Below, piece after piece: positions 7,816 to 13,514 of a DNA stretch of 14,751 nucleotides; the first letter of the stretch is position 1; every line of letters begins with the position of its first letter. The stretch spans positions 1 to 14,751 of the forward strand of contig DATGKR010000149.1 in NCBI GenBank assembly GCA_035294565.1, read 5' to 3'. The position numbers were made by a program, and so were the translations under genes. Below the pieces are notes generated by a model that had not been told where the DNA came from, did no database searches, and was given only the letters and a program-made list of their open reading frames with translations. This stretch comes from DATGKR01 sp035294565 (lineage in GTDB: Bacteria > Actinomycetota > Acidimicrobiia > Acidimicrobiales > Palsa-688).

Positions 7816-7824
7816 ACGGACCGA

Positions 7825-7853
7825 TAGACAAGCCGGTGGGTTCTCGTTAGATT
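7825..7853 (+). promoter_or_regulatory. Putative sigma-70-type promoter of the CpaB-like gene (leaderless)
   Basis: TAGACA (7825-7830, five of six matches to TTGACA), a 17-bp spacer, then TAGATT (7848-7853, TANNNT), six bases, and the GTG at 7860. There is no Shine-Dalgarno. This is the best-formed promoter in the window, and it runs back to back with the HTH gene promoter. Confidence 0.6.
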
Positions 7854-7859
7854 TCATGT

Positions 7860-8609
7860 GTGGCGTTGAGACGGGCGTCTTCGCCCAGCGGGGGAAGTCG
7901 GAGCGCTGGGGGTATCGGCCCGGCGGACCCCGACGGTTCTCAGCCTGGCGTGCAGAGCGCCGGCGTCGTCGGCGGCCGGCGACGGGCCGTTCCCGGTGGG
8001 CGGGTGGTGCTGGGCGGGCTCTTGGTGGGGATAGCCGCGGTGATCGTCTTCTCGGCCGTGGTGGCGGGCACGCGCCCACGCGGGCGACCCTACGTGGTGG
8101 CTGCGCAGTCCCTACCGGCAGGCACCGTCATCGGCCCCGGCGACATCACGGTCGAGTCGATGACCTTGCCCCTTCCCACCCGCCGGCTGGCCTTCGGCGC
8201 TGAAGAGGACCTCATCGGCCGTACGCTGGCCGTGGCGGTCGACCCCGGCGAGCTGGTCGAGTCACCCATGCTCGTACGCCCAGGCGCCTCCGAAGGGCTC
8301 CGCCCCGTGAGCGTCCCAGTTGCGACCGACTCGATGGCCGGGCTCCGGGCAGGGACCCCCGTCGATCTGCTCGCCGTCCCCCAGAACAGCGGCAACTCGA
8401 GCCCCGGCGCGGTGAGCGTCGTCCTACGGGGCGCGACGCTCCTGTCGGTGGCCGGACCGGCGACCTCCGGCTCGTCCACCGTTGTCACTCTTGGTGTCAG
8501 CACGCTGGCCGAGGCGGAGAGCGCCGTGCAAGCCGCCGAGACCGGGACGGTTGTCCTGATCGAAGCCGAGCCGGGCGACGGGACCGGACCGGGACCCCCG
8601 CCGGGGTAG
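7860..8609 (+). CDS. SAF-domain membrane protein, CpaB/RcpC-like
   Basis: A 249-aa protein with the layout of CpaB/RcpC pilus-assembly proteins: a cytoplasmic Gly/Ser/Arg-rich N-terminus (1-47), one membrane helix at about 48-70 (LGGLLVGIAAVIVFSAVVAG), a SAF domain at about 78-138 (AAQSLPAGTVIGPGDITVES, ending DPGELVESPML), and an RcpC-like domain to the C-terminus (SVPVATDSMAGLRAGTPVDLL). CpaB proteins of Tad/Flp systems stabilise the outer part of the apparatus; in a one-membrane actinobacterium the role is less certain. The GTG start is set by the promoter spacing. Its stop is followed after 4 nt by the CpaE-like gene, so the two form an operon. Flagellar FlgA-like or other SAF proteins are the alternative. 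Confidence 0.85.
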   Translation: MALRRASSPSGGSRSAGGIGPADPDGSQPGVQSAGVVGGRRRAVPGGRVVLGGLLVGIAAVIVFSAVVAGTRPRGRPYVVAAQSLPAGTVIGPGDITVESMTLPLPTRRLAFGAEEDLIGRTLAVAVDPGELVESPMLVRPGASEGLRPVSVPVATDSMAGLRAGTPVDLLAVPQNSGNSSPGAVSVVLRGATLLSVAGPATSGSSTVVTLGVSTLAEAESAVQAAETGTVVLIEAEPGDGTGPGPPPG

Positions 8610-8613
8610 CGCA

Positions 8614-9918
8614 GTGCAGGAACGCTACGTCCTCCTGGGTCTCGCGCCAGCCCGGGCCCCCTGGTTCGAAGCGCTTGCCCGCTGGAGCATGTCGGCGATG
8701 GTCGCCGCTGAATTCGTGAAGTGCGTGTCCGCCGAGGAGGTCCGCGCCCGCCTCGCGTCGGGCCGCCAGCACTCGGCTCTCCTCATCGACGGCCGAGCGC
8801 CTGCATTCGACCGAGACCTCGTCGACGCCGCCGCGGCGTCTGCGACGCCGGTAGTCGTCATACGAAGCTCCCTCCCCGAGGCGGGATCGCCGCGGGAGCT
8901 GGGCGTGAGCGCCGAGCTCGCCGAGGACTTCACTCCCGACGACCTGCTGGACGTGCTCGCTTCCTACTGCCGCCCGGTGTCCACCGGCTCGGAGCTGCCC
9001 CCCGGGCTGGACAGCCCGCCCGCCCCCGCTTGGCAGGCACAGCTGTTCGCCGTATGCGGCCCCGGGGGCACGGGCGCGAGCACCATCGCCATCGCGCTCG
9101 CCCAAGGTCTCGCGACCGACCCCCGGCTGGGACGCCGCGTCCTCCTCGCCGACCTGGCGAGACGCGCCGACCTCGCGATGCTCCACGACTCCAGCCGGCT
9201 CGGTCCCGGCCTGCAGGAACTGGTCGAGGCCCACCGAGTGGGCAGGCTCGAGCCGGACGGCGTCGCCGCCATGACCTTCGAGGTGCCCCGGCGCGGCTAC
9301 CGCCTCCTCCTCGGCCTGCGCCAGCCCGAGGCATGGGCCGCCTTGCGGCCCAGGGCGATAGACGCCGCCCTGGTGAGCGTTCGCCGCAGCTTCCAGGCCG
9401 TGGTCGCCGACGTGACCGGGGACGTGGAGGGCGAGGCCGAAGGCGGTTCGGTCGACGTCGAGGAGCGCAACCACCTCGCCCGCGCCGTCGTCAGGTCGGC
9501 GACGGTCACGATCGCCGTCGGCGCACCCGGCATGAAGGGGGTCCACTCCCTCGCCCGCCTGTTGAGGGAGCTCGCGCGGGCAGGGGCGCCGCCGGAGCGC
9601 CTGGTCGCCGTGTTCAACCGTTCTCCCCGCCATCCCTCCGCCAGGGCCGAGTCCGCCCGGGCGTTGTCCTCGCTGCTCCAGTCCAGCGGGCTCGAACTGG
9701 GTCTGCCAGCTCCAGTGCACGTCCCTGAGCGCAAGCTGGAGGAGGCGCTGCGCGACGTGGATCCGTTGCCGGGCGCGCTGGTGGAGCCGCTTACCGGCGT
9801 CGTTCAATCCCTCGCCGAGCGCCTCGCCGACCGCCCTGCACCCGTCGGCGAGCCCCAGCGGGTGGTGCCAGGCTCCCTGGGGTCGTGGGCTGAAGGCGAG
9901 CTCGAGCCAGGAGGGTGA
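8614..9918 (+). CDS. CpaE/TadZ-like pilus assembly ATPase with degenerate P-loop
   Basis: A 434-aa MinD/ParA-superfamily protein of the CpaE/TadZ kind, thought to position the Tad apparatus at the membrane or pole. Residues 1-120 resemble an atypical receiver domain (LLIDGRAP, TPVVVIRSS). The ATPase domain starts near 142: the P-loop reads CGPGGTGAST (148-157), followed by IALAQGL, RVLLADLARRADLAMLH and FQAVVADVTGDV. Both lysines of the MinD-type deviant Walker A (xKGGxGKT) are replaced, by Pro150 and Ala155; CpaE proteins often vary at the second position. The GTG start lies 4 nt after the upstream stop. A TadA/CpaF motor ATPase, the usual next gene, does not follow; nucS lies convergent instead. 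Confidence 0.82.
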   Translation: MQERYVLLGLAPARAPWFEALARWSMSAMVAAEFVKCVSAEEVRARLASGRQHSALLIDGRAPAFDRDLVDAAAASATPVVVIRSSLPEAGSPRELGVSAELAEDFTPDDLLDVLASYCRPVSTGSELPPGLDSPPAPAWQAQLFAVCGPGGTGASTIAIALAQGLATDPRLGRRVLLADLARRADLAMLHDSSRLGPGLQELVEAHRVGRLEPDGVAAMTFEVPRRGYRLLLGLRQPEAWAALRPRAIDAALVSVRRSFQAVVADVTGDVEGEAEGGSVDVEERNHLARAVVRSATVTIAVGAPGMKGVHSLARLLRELARAGAPPERLVAVFNRSPRHPSARAESARALSSLLQSSGLELGLPAPVHVPERKLEEALRDVDPLPGALVEPLTGVVQSLAERLADRPAPVGEPQRVVPGSLGSWAEGELEPGG

Positions 9919-10087
9919 GGGCGCGCGCGGGAAGGGCGTCGTTGTCGAGTCGAGCCGGCTCCTCCCTCACGGGTGGGTCTGCCGGCGGCTTGGGCATGCA
10001 TCACGAACGCGTCGGCTGGGCCGCCCGGCGGGTAGCTGGCGTCAAGATCCGCCGCTTTCTGCCACCTGCTCTCACGGGGCAGCCGGC

Positions 10088-10747
10088 TCAGAACAGCCTG
10101 AGACGTCCGTCGCCGACACCCCGAAGCTCGTCGTAGTCCACCTCTACGCAGTCGATGCCCCGGGAGGCGGCAAGTGTCCTGGCCTGGCGGGCGATCCGCT
10201 GGGCTACGAGCACGCCCCGCACGGGAGCCAGCCGCCCATCGCGGTCGAGCCGCTCCACGTAGCGGGCCAGCTGCTCCACCCCGTCTATCCCGCCCCGCCG
10301 CTTGACCTCGACGGCCACGGCTTGTCCTTCCGCATCCCGGCAGAGAAGATCGACCGGACCGATGTCCGTCGGATACTCCCGCCCGACGAGGCGCAGTCCC
10401 CAGCCGATAACTGAGGGATCGGCCGCGAGGAGCTCCTGCAGGTTGGCCTCTACCCCGTCCTTCTCCAGACCCGGTTCTGCCCCCAGGGGCATGTCGACGT
10501 CGAGCCGTACGGCGGCCATCCGGATGGTCAACCGTTCCCCCCTGTCGTTGCTCACTGTCCAGCAGTCAGCGTCCGCTTGGAGCCGGCATGGGCCGTGCAT
10601 CCAGTTGAGCGGCTTGTACGCCCGGCCGTCGGAATGGACCGAAACCGATCCGTCGGCCTTTACCATGATCAACCGGTCGGCGAGCGGCAGGTGTGCAGTT
10701 AGCCGTCCCTCGTAGTCGATCGTGCAGCTCGCGACGACCAGACGCAT
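10088..10747 (-). CDS. nucS: Endonuclease NucS (EndoMS), non-canonical mismatch repair
   Basis: NucS cuts both strands at mismatches and replaces MutS/MutL repair in actinobacteria and some archaea. The 219-aa length fits. The N-terminal DNA-binding domain includes DGSVSVHSDGRAYKPLNWM. The C-terminal restriction-like nuclease domain has REYPTDIGPVDLLCRD and AVEVKRRGGIDGVEQLARYVE, giving E124, D133, E147 and K149 as catalytic residues plus the Q159-L160 pair. The protein ends RLRLF, which resembles the sliding-clamp-binding peptide known at NucS C-termini. The ATG at 10747 has no Shine-Dalgarno; an AACAAT hexamer eight bases upstream may be a weak -10. It is convergent with the CpaE-like gene (169-bp gap) and divergent from the next gene (61-bp gap). 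Confidence 0.95.
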   Translation of the reverse strand: MRLVVASCTIDYEGRLTAHLPLADRLIMVKADGSVSVHSDGRAYKPLNWMHGPCRLQADADCWTVSNDRGERLTIRMAAVRLDVDMPLGAEPGLEKDGVEANLQELLAADPSVIGWGLRLVGREYPTDIGPVDLLCRDAEGQAVAVEVKRRGGIDGVEQLARYVERLDRDGRLAPVRGVLVAQRIARQARTLAASRGIDCVEVDYDELRGVGDGRLRLF

Positions 10748-10808
10748 GGTCGGTCATTGTTGCGTCCACCACCTGCACCTGGCCAGCCTCTAGCGTCGGA
10801 GTGCTGCC

Positions 10809-11468
10809 GTGACCGCGACGATCCCTGTTCCGACCGGGCCGTGGGGTCCCCCTTTGCGCGAGTCGCCGCACGGCAGCGACGAGCTGGCGCCCGCCACGCG
10901 GTCGCAGCCGTCGGCACTTCAGTCCCCACCGCCGCCTCCGCCGGCGTGTCGTGCCGATACTGCGTCTCCAGGGCGGGCGCCTGCTGCTCCTGACACGCCA
11001 GCCCGGACGGCATCTCCTGGTCCCTGGTGCTTCTACCGACGGCTGGACACCCGCGACCCGGTAGCTCGGCAGCGGATCCGGGTCGTGGCAGAAGGCATCA
11101 TCGGAGTCGTCCTCATCGCCGTCATCGCCTCCGTGTACGGTCCCGGCACGCGGCCAGCCTCAGCATGGCCGACTCGGGGAAGGGCCCTTGCGGGCGTGAT
11201 GGCGGCCGAGGTTTCCCAGGCCCTCGAGAACGTCCAGGCGGGCGGGCCGGCCCGAGACCTGTCGGCGCTCCGGTCGAGCCTCTCCGAGGCTCGGCTGCTA
11301 GCTCCTCCCCCGGGGGCAGCGGCGGTGGCGTGGTCGTTCGCGCTGCGCATGCTGACGCGCTCCCTCGCCGAGGCCTCGACCGGGCATGATCCGGCAGCAG
11401 ACCTCACGGCCGCTGGGCAGGCGCTGGTCACGGTCCTCTCGGAGGAAGCGCCCGGCGCACAGCGCTGA
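10809..11468 (+). CDS. Unrecognised Pro-rich single-helix membrane protein
   Basis: A 219-aa protein of no family I recognise. Residues 1-75 are Pro/Ala/Ser-rich, with a run of seven prolines near 40 and cysteines at 47 and 74. A basic segment (TRDPVARQRIRVVAEG) leads into one membrane helix at about 94-111. The C-terminal 100 residues look alpha-helical (LAGVMAAEVSQALENVQAGG, AWSFALRMLTRSLAEAS). The basic residues before the helix suggest an inside N-terminus and an outside C-terminus. The start is GTG at 10809; a TANNNT hexamer (TAGCGT, 10791-10796) lies 12 bases upstream. The last ten codons fall in the first copy of a 46-bp tandem repeat that includes the stop. Its position between the two pilus gene groups hints at a link, but this is only context. 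Confidence 0.6.
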   Translation: MTATIPVPTGPWGPPLRESPHGSDELAPATRSQPSALQSPPPPPPACRADTASPGRAPAAPDTPARTASPGPWCFYRRLDTRDPVARQRIRVVAEGIIGVVLIAVIASVYGPGTRPASAWPTRGRALAGVMAAEVSQALENVQAGGPARDLSALRSSLSEARLLAPPPGAAAVAWSFALRMLTRSLAEASTGHDPAADLTAAGQALVTVLSEEAPGAQR

Positions 11469-11575
11469 CCGCGCCACGGCGGGCTCGGAGGAACCGCCCG
11501 GCGCACAGCGCTGACCGCGCCACAGCGGCCTCGGAGGAACCGCCCGGCGCACAGCGCTGACCGCGCCACGGCGGG
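11438..11575. repeat. Three tandem copies of a 46-bp repeat
   Basis: Copies run 11438-11483, 11484-11529 and 11530-11575, each starting CTCGGAGGAA and differing at only a few bases; a 5-bp remnant (CTCGG) follows. Copy 1 covers the last codons and TGA of the upstream gene, so the stop context is repeated twice more downstream. Each unit can fold: in copy 3, CCGCC (11540-11544) and GGCGC (11546-11550) pair with GCGCC (11563-11567) and GGCGG (11570-11574) around a 12-base loop. Copies 1 and 2 each have one change in the outer stem. Confidence 0.93.
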
Positions 11576-11610
11576 CTCGGGGGACAGGCCCGGAGGGGTT
11601 CCGGCGACCG

Positions 11611-11735
11611 GATCTGCCAAAGTGTCCACTCCCGACCGAGGAAAGCGGGTCGTGTGGACACTTTGGTCAAACTATTCGCCCTAAACGTCCATTCGACCCC
11701 GCTCAGCCGAACCCCTCTGGACACTTTGGCCGATC
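11611..11735. repeat. 18-bp inverted repeat arms flanking the hairpin region
   Basis: GATCTGCCAAAGTGTCCA (11611-11628) and TGGACACTTTGGCCGATC (11718-11735) are inverted copies with one mismatch. The 12-mer TGGACACTTTGG therefore occurs three times: 11617-11628 (inverted), 11655-11666 and 11718-11729 (direct, 63 bp apart). A further 9-bp pair lies just outside and inside: GAGGGGTTC (11593-11601) and GAACCCCTC (11709-11717). Confidence 0.85.
11617..11666. repeat. Long hairpin with 13-bp perfect arms
   Basis: CCAAAGTGTCCAC (11617-11629) pairs perfectly with GTGGACACTTTGG (11654-11666). A 3/1-base internal loop follows, then five more pairs (CGACC 11633-11637 with GGTCG 11648-11652), closing a 10-base loop GAGGAAAGCG. 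In total 18 pairs in 50 bases. No T-tract follows on either strand, so this is not a classical intrinsic terminator. Confidence 0.85.
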
Positions 11736-11847
11736 ATCCGGCGGTCGACAGTCAGCCCGGCGCCACGTCCCAGCGTTACGTCCCCGCGGCCGCCACGGCG
11801 CTGATACATACCAAGGCGCCTGCCGTAGTGGCTACCCAGGACCGCCC

Positions 11848-12324
11848 CTACCCTCCTGGAGGGCAGTTCAACGTTCTGAGGGCCCCGAACCCTGACGTTG
11901 GCGTTTCGGCCGAGGCCGACGCCAGCGTCGCTTCCGCCCTCGAACTCACCTGCCGGCGCCCCCAGCCGGGGATCGCCCGGCCGAACACCATGTTCACGGT
12001 GGCGCGGCCGGACAGGAGGACCGAATCGCCCGAGACGGCGACAGCAACGGAGAGCCCGTGCAGCTGGCCGACACGCTGCGCCCGGAGGGACTGGCATACG
12101 ACCTCGGCGACCCTGCGCCCGTCGAGGGTGAGGGCTCCGCTGCCATAGAAGGCGTTGTTGTTGACCGACGCCGCCACGGCGTCGTTGGCCGCCGCAGCGA
12201 GCGCGTCGTGCAGCTCCCGCTGGTAGAGGTAAGCGGCGGCGCTGTCGACCGCGATGGCGGCGAGCAGCACCAGCACCAGAAAACCTGCCGGCACCAGTGC
12301 AAGCACGCTCCCTCGGTCCTTCAC
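11848..12324 (-). CDS. TadG/TadE-like pseudopilin-type membrane protein
   Basis: A 158-aa protein with a short basic start (MKDRG), one membrane helix at about residues 6-28 (SVLALVPAGFLVLVLLAAIA), then VDSAAAYLYQRELHDALAAA, the Ala-rich amphipathic helix typical of TadE/TadG and 'Rv3658c-like' pilus-locus proteins. The rest is an exported domain with beta-rich stretches (GLSVAVAVSGDSVLLSGRAT). It lacks the long VWA part of full TadG. I choose GTG at 12324 because it overlaps the upstream TGA as GTGA (12324-12321); a GTG at 12336 is also in frame. It is the last gene of the four-gene operon. Confidence 0.78.
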   Translation of the reverse strand: MKDRGSVLALVPAGFLVLVLLAAIAVDSAAAYLYQRELHDALAAAANDAVAASVNNNAFYGSGALTLDGRRVAEVVCQSLRAQRVGQLHGLSVAVAVSGDSVLLSGRATVNMVFGRAIPGWGRRQVSSRAEATLASASAETPTSGFGALRTLNCPPGG

Positions 12325-12875
12325 CGCGGGTTGCACGCTGCCACACCCGGAGGTCCGCTGCGATAGGGATCGACGAGCTCCGAATTCTCGCTCGTGACCT
12401 GCGACCCGGACCCAACGTGCCCGACGAAGGGCAGGTCGAACAAGGGGGCCGGATACGAAACAGCGACGGTCACCCTCGAGCAACGGGCGAACGCCCCTGA
12501 TACCACCGATACTCGTGCGCGCGACGGGTCACGGCCGTATCCTGCGAGCGCCTCGTCGGCAGCCTGCTCGGCACCGGCCAGGGCCTCCGGTTCGTCCTGC
12601 GCCTGGACGTAGGTCCTCGCCGCCTGCCGGGCCGCTTCCACCGTCGCCGACTTCGTATCGATCACGGCCCATGCGTATGCGACCAGCAGCGTCCCTGCGA
12701 CGAACAGGAGCGACCCGAAGAGCAGACCGGCGAAGCCCCCCACAAAGCCTGCGTCCCCCCGACCCGCCAGATGGCGGCTGCCACAGCTCCCGCCGCTACA
12801 CCCCCTACGCCCCCGTGCGCGCCAGCTGGGACCTCGGGCCCAGAACCCAAAGAGCACCCCCAGCCGAGCCCTCAT
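12321..12875 (-). CDS. TadE-like membrane protein with Arg/Gly/Cys-rich N-terminal extension
   Basis: A 184-aa protein. Residues 1-40 are unusually rich in Arg, Gly, Ser and Cys (WRARGRRGCSGGSCGSRHLA), then GRGDAGFVGG leads into a membrane helix at about 45-70 (LLFGSLLFVAGTLLVAYAWA). An Ala-rich helix follows (TVEAARQAARTYVQAQ), then an exported domain with C-terminal cysteines. This is the TadE-type layout, in which membrane-anchored pseudopilins serve the Tad apparatus. The ATG at 12875 overlaps the upstream TGA as ATGA (12875-12872). No start codon was found closer to the helix in this frame. Its stop overlaps the next gene as GTGA. The frame is open further upstream, but that lies over the preceding gene. 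Confidence 0.72.
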   Translation of the reverse strand: MRARLGVLFGFWARGPSWRARGRRGCSGGSCGSRHLAGRGDAGFVGGFAGLLFGSLLFVAGTLLVAYAWAVIDTKSATVEAARQAARTYVQAQDEPEALAGAEQAADEALAGYGRDPSRARVSVVSGAFARCSRVTVAVSYPAPLFDLPFVGHVGSGSQVTSENSELVDPYRSGPPGVAACNPR

Positions 12876-13252
12876 TGCCGGAAACGCTCGGTGCGCACGG
12901 CCACCGTCCGCGTGATCAGCTGCCAACCACCGGGGAGCGGCAGCAGCTGGGGCGTCCTCCCCTTCACCTCCAGCACGACCCGAGACGCGTCCACCTCCTT
13001 CCACACGAAGGTCGTCCGCTCCGCCCCGAACGAACCCAGCTGCTGCCGTGCGGCCGCCTCAGCCTCGACAACAGCAGCCTCCGGCGTCACCGACCCCGCG
13101 ACGGTCTCCGCAGCCCGCGTGGCGGCTGAGGTCAGAGCCGACGTGGCGTAGAGGCGGATGATCACCTGGCAGGCGAACAGCAAGAGGACCATGAAGATGG
13201 CGAAGCCGATCAACGTGCCGACGATCGCCACGCCCCGGTCGCGCACGGCCAC
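12872..13252 (-). CDS. TadE-like pseudopilin-type membrane protein
   Basis: A 126-aa protein with a short N-terminus MAVRDRG, a membrane helix at about residues 8-33 (GTLIGFAIFMVLLLFACQVI), an Ala/Thr-rich helix (SALTSAATRAAETVAGS) and a small exported domain with FVWKEVDASRVVLEV. This is the usual TadE architecture. GTG at 13252 starts directly after the TGA of the pilin-like gene (TGAGTG, no gap), and its stop overlaps the next ATG. It is the second gene of the operon. The exact family (TadE versus TadF) cannot be fixed by eye. Confidence 0.78.
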   Translation of the reverse strand: MAVRDRGVAIVGTLIGFAIFMVLLLFACQVIIRLYATSALTSAATRAAETVAGSVTPEAAVVEAEAAARQQLGSFGAERTTFVWKEVDASRVVLEVKGRTPQLLPLPGGWQLITRTVAVRTERFRQ

Positions 13253-13423
13253 TCAGCAGCTGCTGCTGGTCTGCCCGATGCAGTTCACCTGGTCGTTGAC
13301 GTGCTTGGCCGCGTGGTTGAAGGTTGCGCTGAAGGCAACCCACATGGCCACGCCGATGAAAGCCATCACCAGAACGGCGATGGCAGCCGATATGACACCT
13401 TCCCCTCTCTCGTCCCGACGCAC
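13253..13423 (-). CDS. 56-aa pilin-like small membrane peptide
   Basis: A short gene on the minus strand: GTG start, charged N-terminus MRRDERG, then EGVISAAIAVLVMAFIGVA forming one membrane helix (about residues 9-30), a short polar tail, and two cysteines (C48, C56) in VNCIGQTSSSC, C56 being the last residue. Size, charge and layout match Flp/type IVb pilins, which are cut after the Gly of the leader, but the Glu normally five residues after the cut is absent (Ser12). A strong Shine-Dalgarno AGGGAGGA (13436-13429) lies 5 nt before the GTG, the second-best ribosome site in the window, as expected for an abundant protein. The stop abuts the GTG of the next gene. It could instead be a small accessory subunit. 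Confidence 0.78.
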   Translation of the reverse strand: MRRDERGEGVISAAIAVLVMAFIGVAMWVAFSATFNHAAKHVNDQVNCIGQTSSSC

Positions 13424-13428
13424 GGCGG

Positions 13429-13436
13429 TCCTCCCT
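13429..13436 (-). promoter_or_regulatory. Strong Shine-Dalgarno of the pilin-like gene
   Basis: On the minus strand AGGGAGGA, 5 nt before the GTG at 13423. It decides the start of a gene too short for many gene finders. Confidence 0.75.
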
Positions 13437-13454
13437 CCCCTGTCCGCAGGCCTC

Positions 13455-13514
13455 CCTCAAGCCGCTGACAACGAAACGTAACTAAATGACACGTTTGTCC
13501 TCAAGGCCGCTGAC
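13455..13514. repeat. Direct repeat CCTCAAG(G)CCGCTGAC around the operon promoter
   Basis: CCTCAAGCCGCTGAC (13455-13469) and CCTCAAGGCCGCTGAC (13499-13514) differ by a single inserted G. One copy covers the proposed -35, the other lies at the proposed transcription start, 44 bp apart. They could be regulator sites or a small duplication. Confidence 0.6.
13475..13504 (-). promoter_or_regulatory. Putative promoter of the pilin-like/TadE-like operon
   Basis: On the minus strand TTGAGG (13504-13499), an 18-bp spacer, and TACGTT (13480-13475). Transcription would start near 13468, leaving a leader of about 45 nt with the Shine-Dalgarno. The surrounding 13465-13500 stretch is locally AT-richer than the rest of the window. 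The -35 lies in one copy of a 15/16-bp direct repeat. Confidence 0.45.

Larger units (their letters stand above)
11469..11847. other. Gene-free convergent intergenic region with structured repeats
   Basis: There are 379 bp between the stop of the unrecognised membrane protein (+) and the stop of the TadG-like gene (-). It holds two full copies of the tandem repeat, a long hairpin, and a third copy of the hairpin arm. From about 11745 to 11847 I see no feature. A GTG-started frame at 11654 runs into the antisense of the TadG-like gene and is not convincing. Both flanking transcripts would read into these structures, so they may act as a two-way transcription stop, but no T-run follows any stem. 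Confidence 0.7.

Noticed and set aside
9915..10136. 73-codon frame starting with a GTGA overlap after the CpaE-like gene
   Set aside because: Arg/Ser/Pro-rich low-complexity product, runs antisense into the end of nucS, and has no motif despite the tempting overlap.
11438..11575. Tandem repeat as a CRISPR array
   Set aside because: The units are contiguous with no unique spacers and there are no cas genes.
11428..11724. Minus-strand frame across the tandem repeats
   Set aside because: It is made mainly of repeat-encoded Arg/Ala/Cys-rich peptide with no start signal.
11654..12148. GTG-started frame in the repeat region (MDTLV... with an in-frame second LDTL)
   Set aside because: The repeated peptide only reflects the 12-mer being 63 bp apart; most of the frame is antisense to the TadG-like gene and there is no ribosome site.
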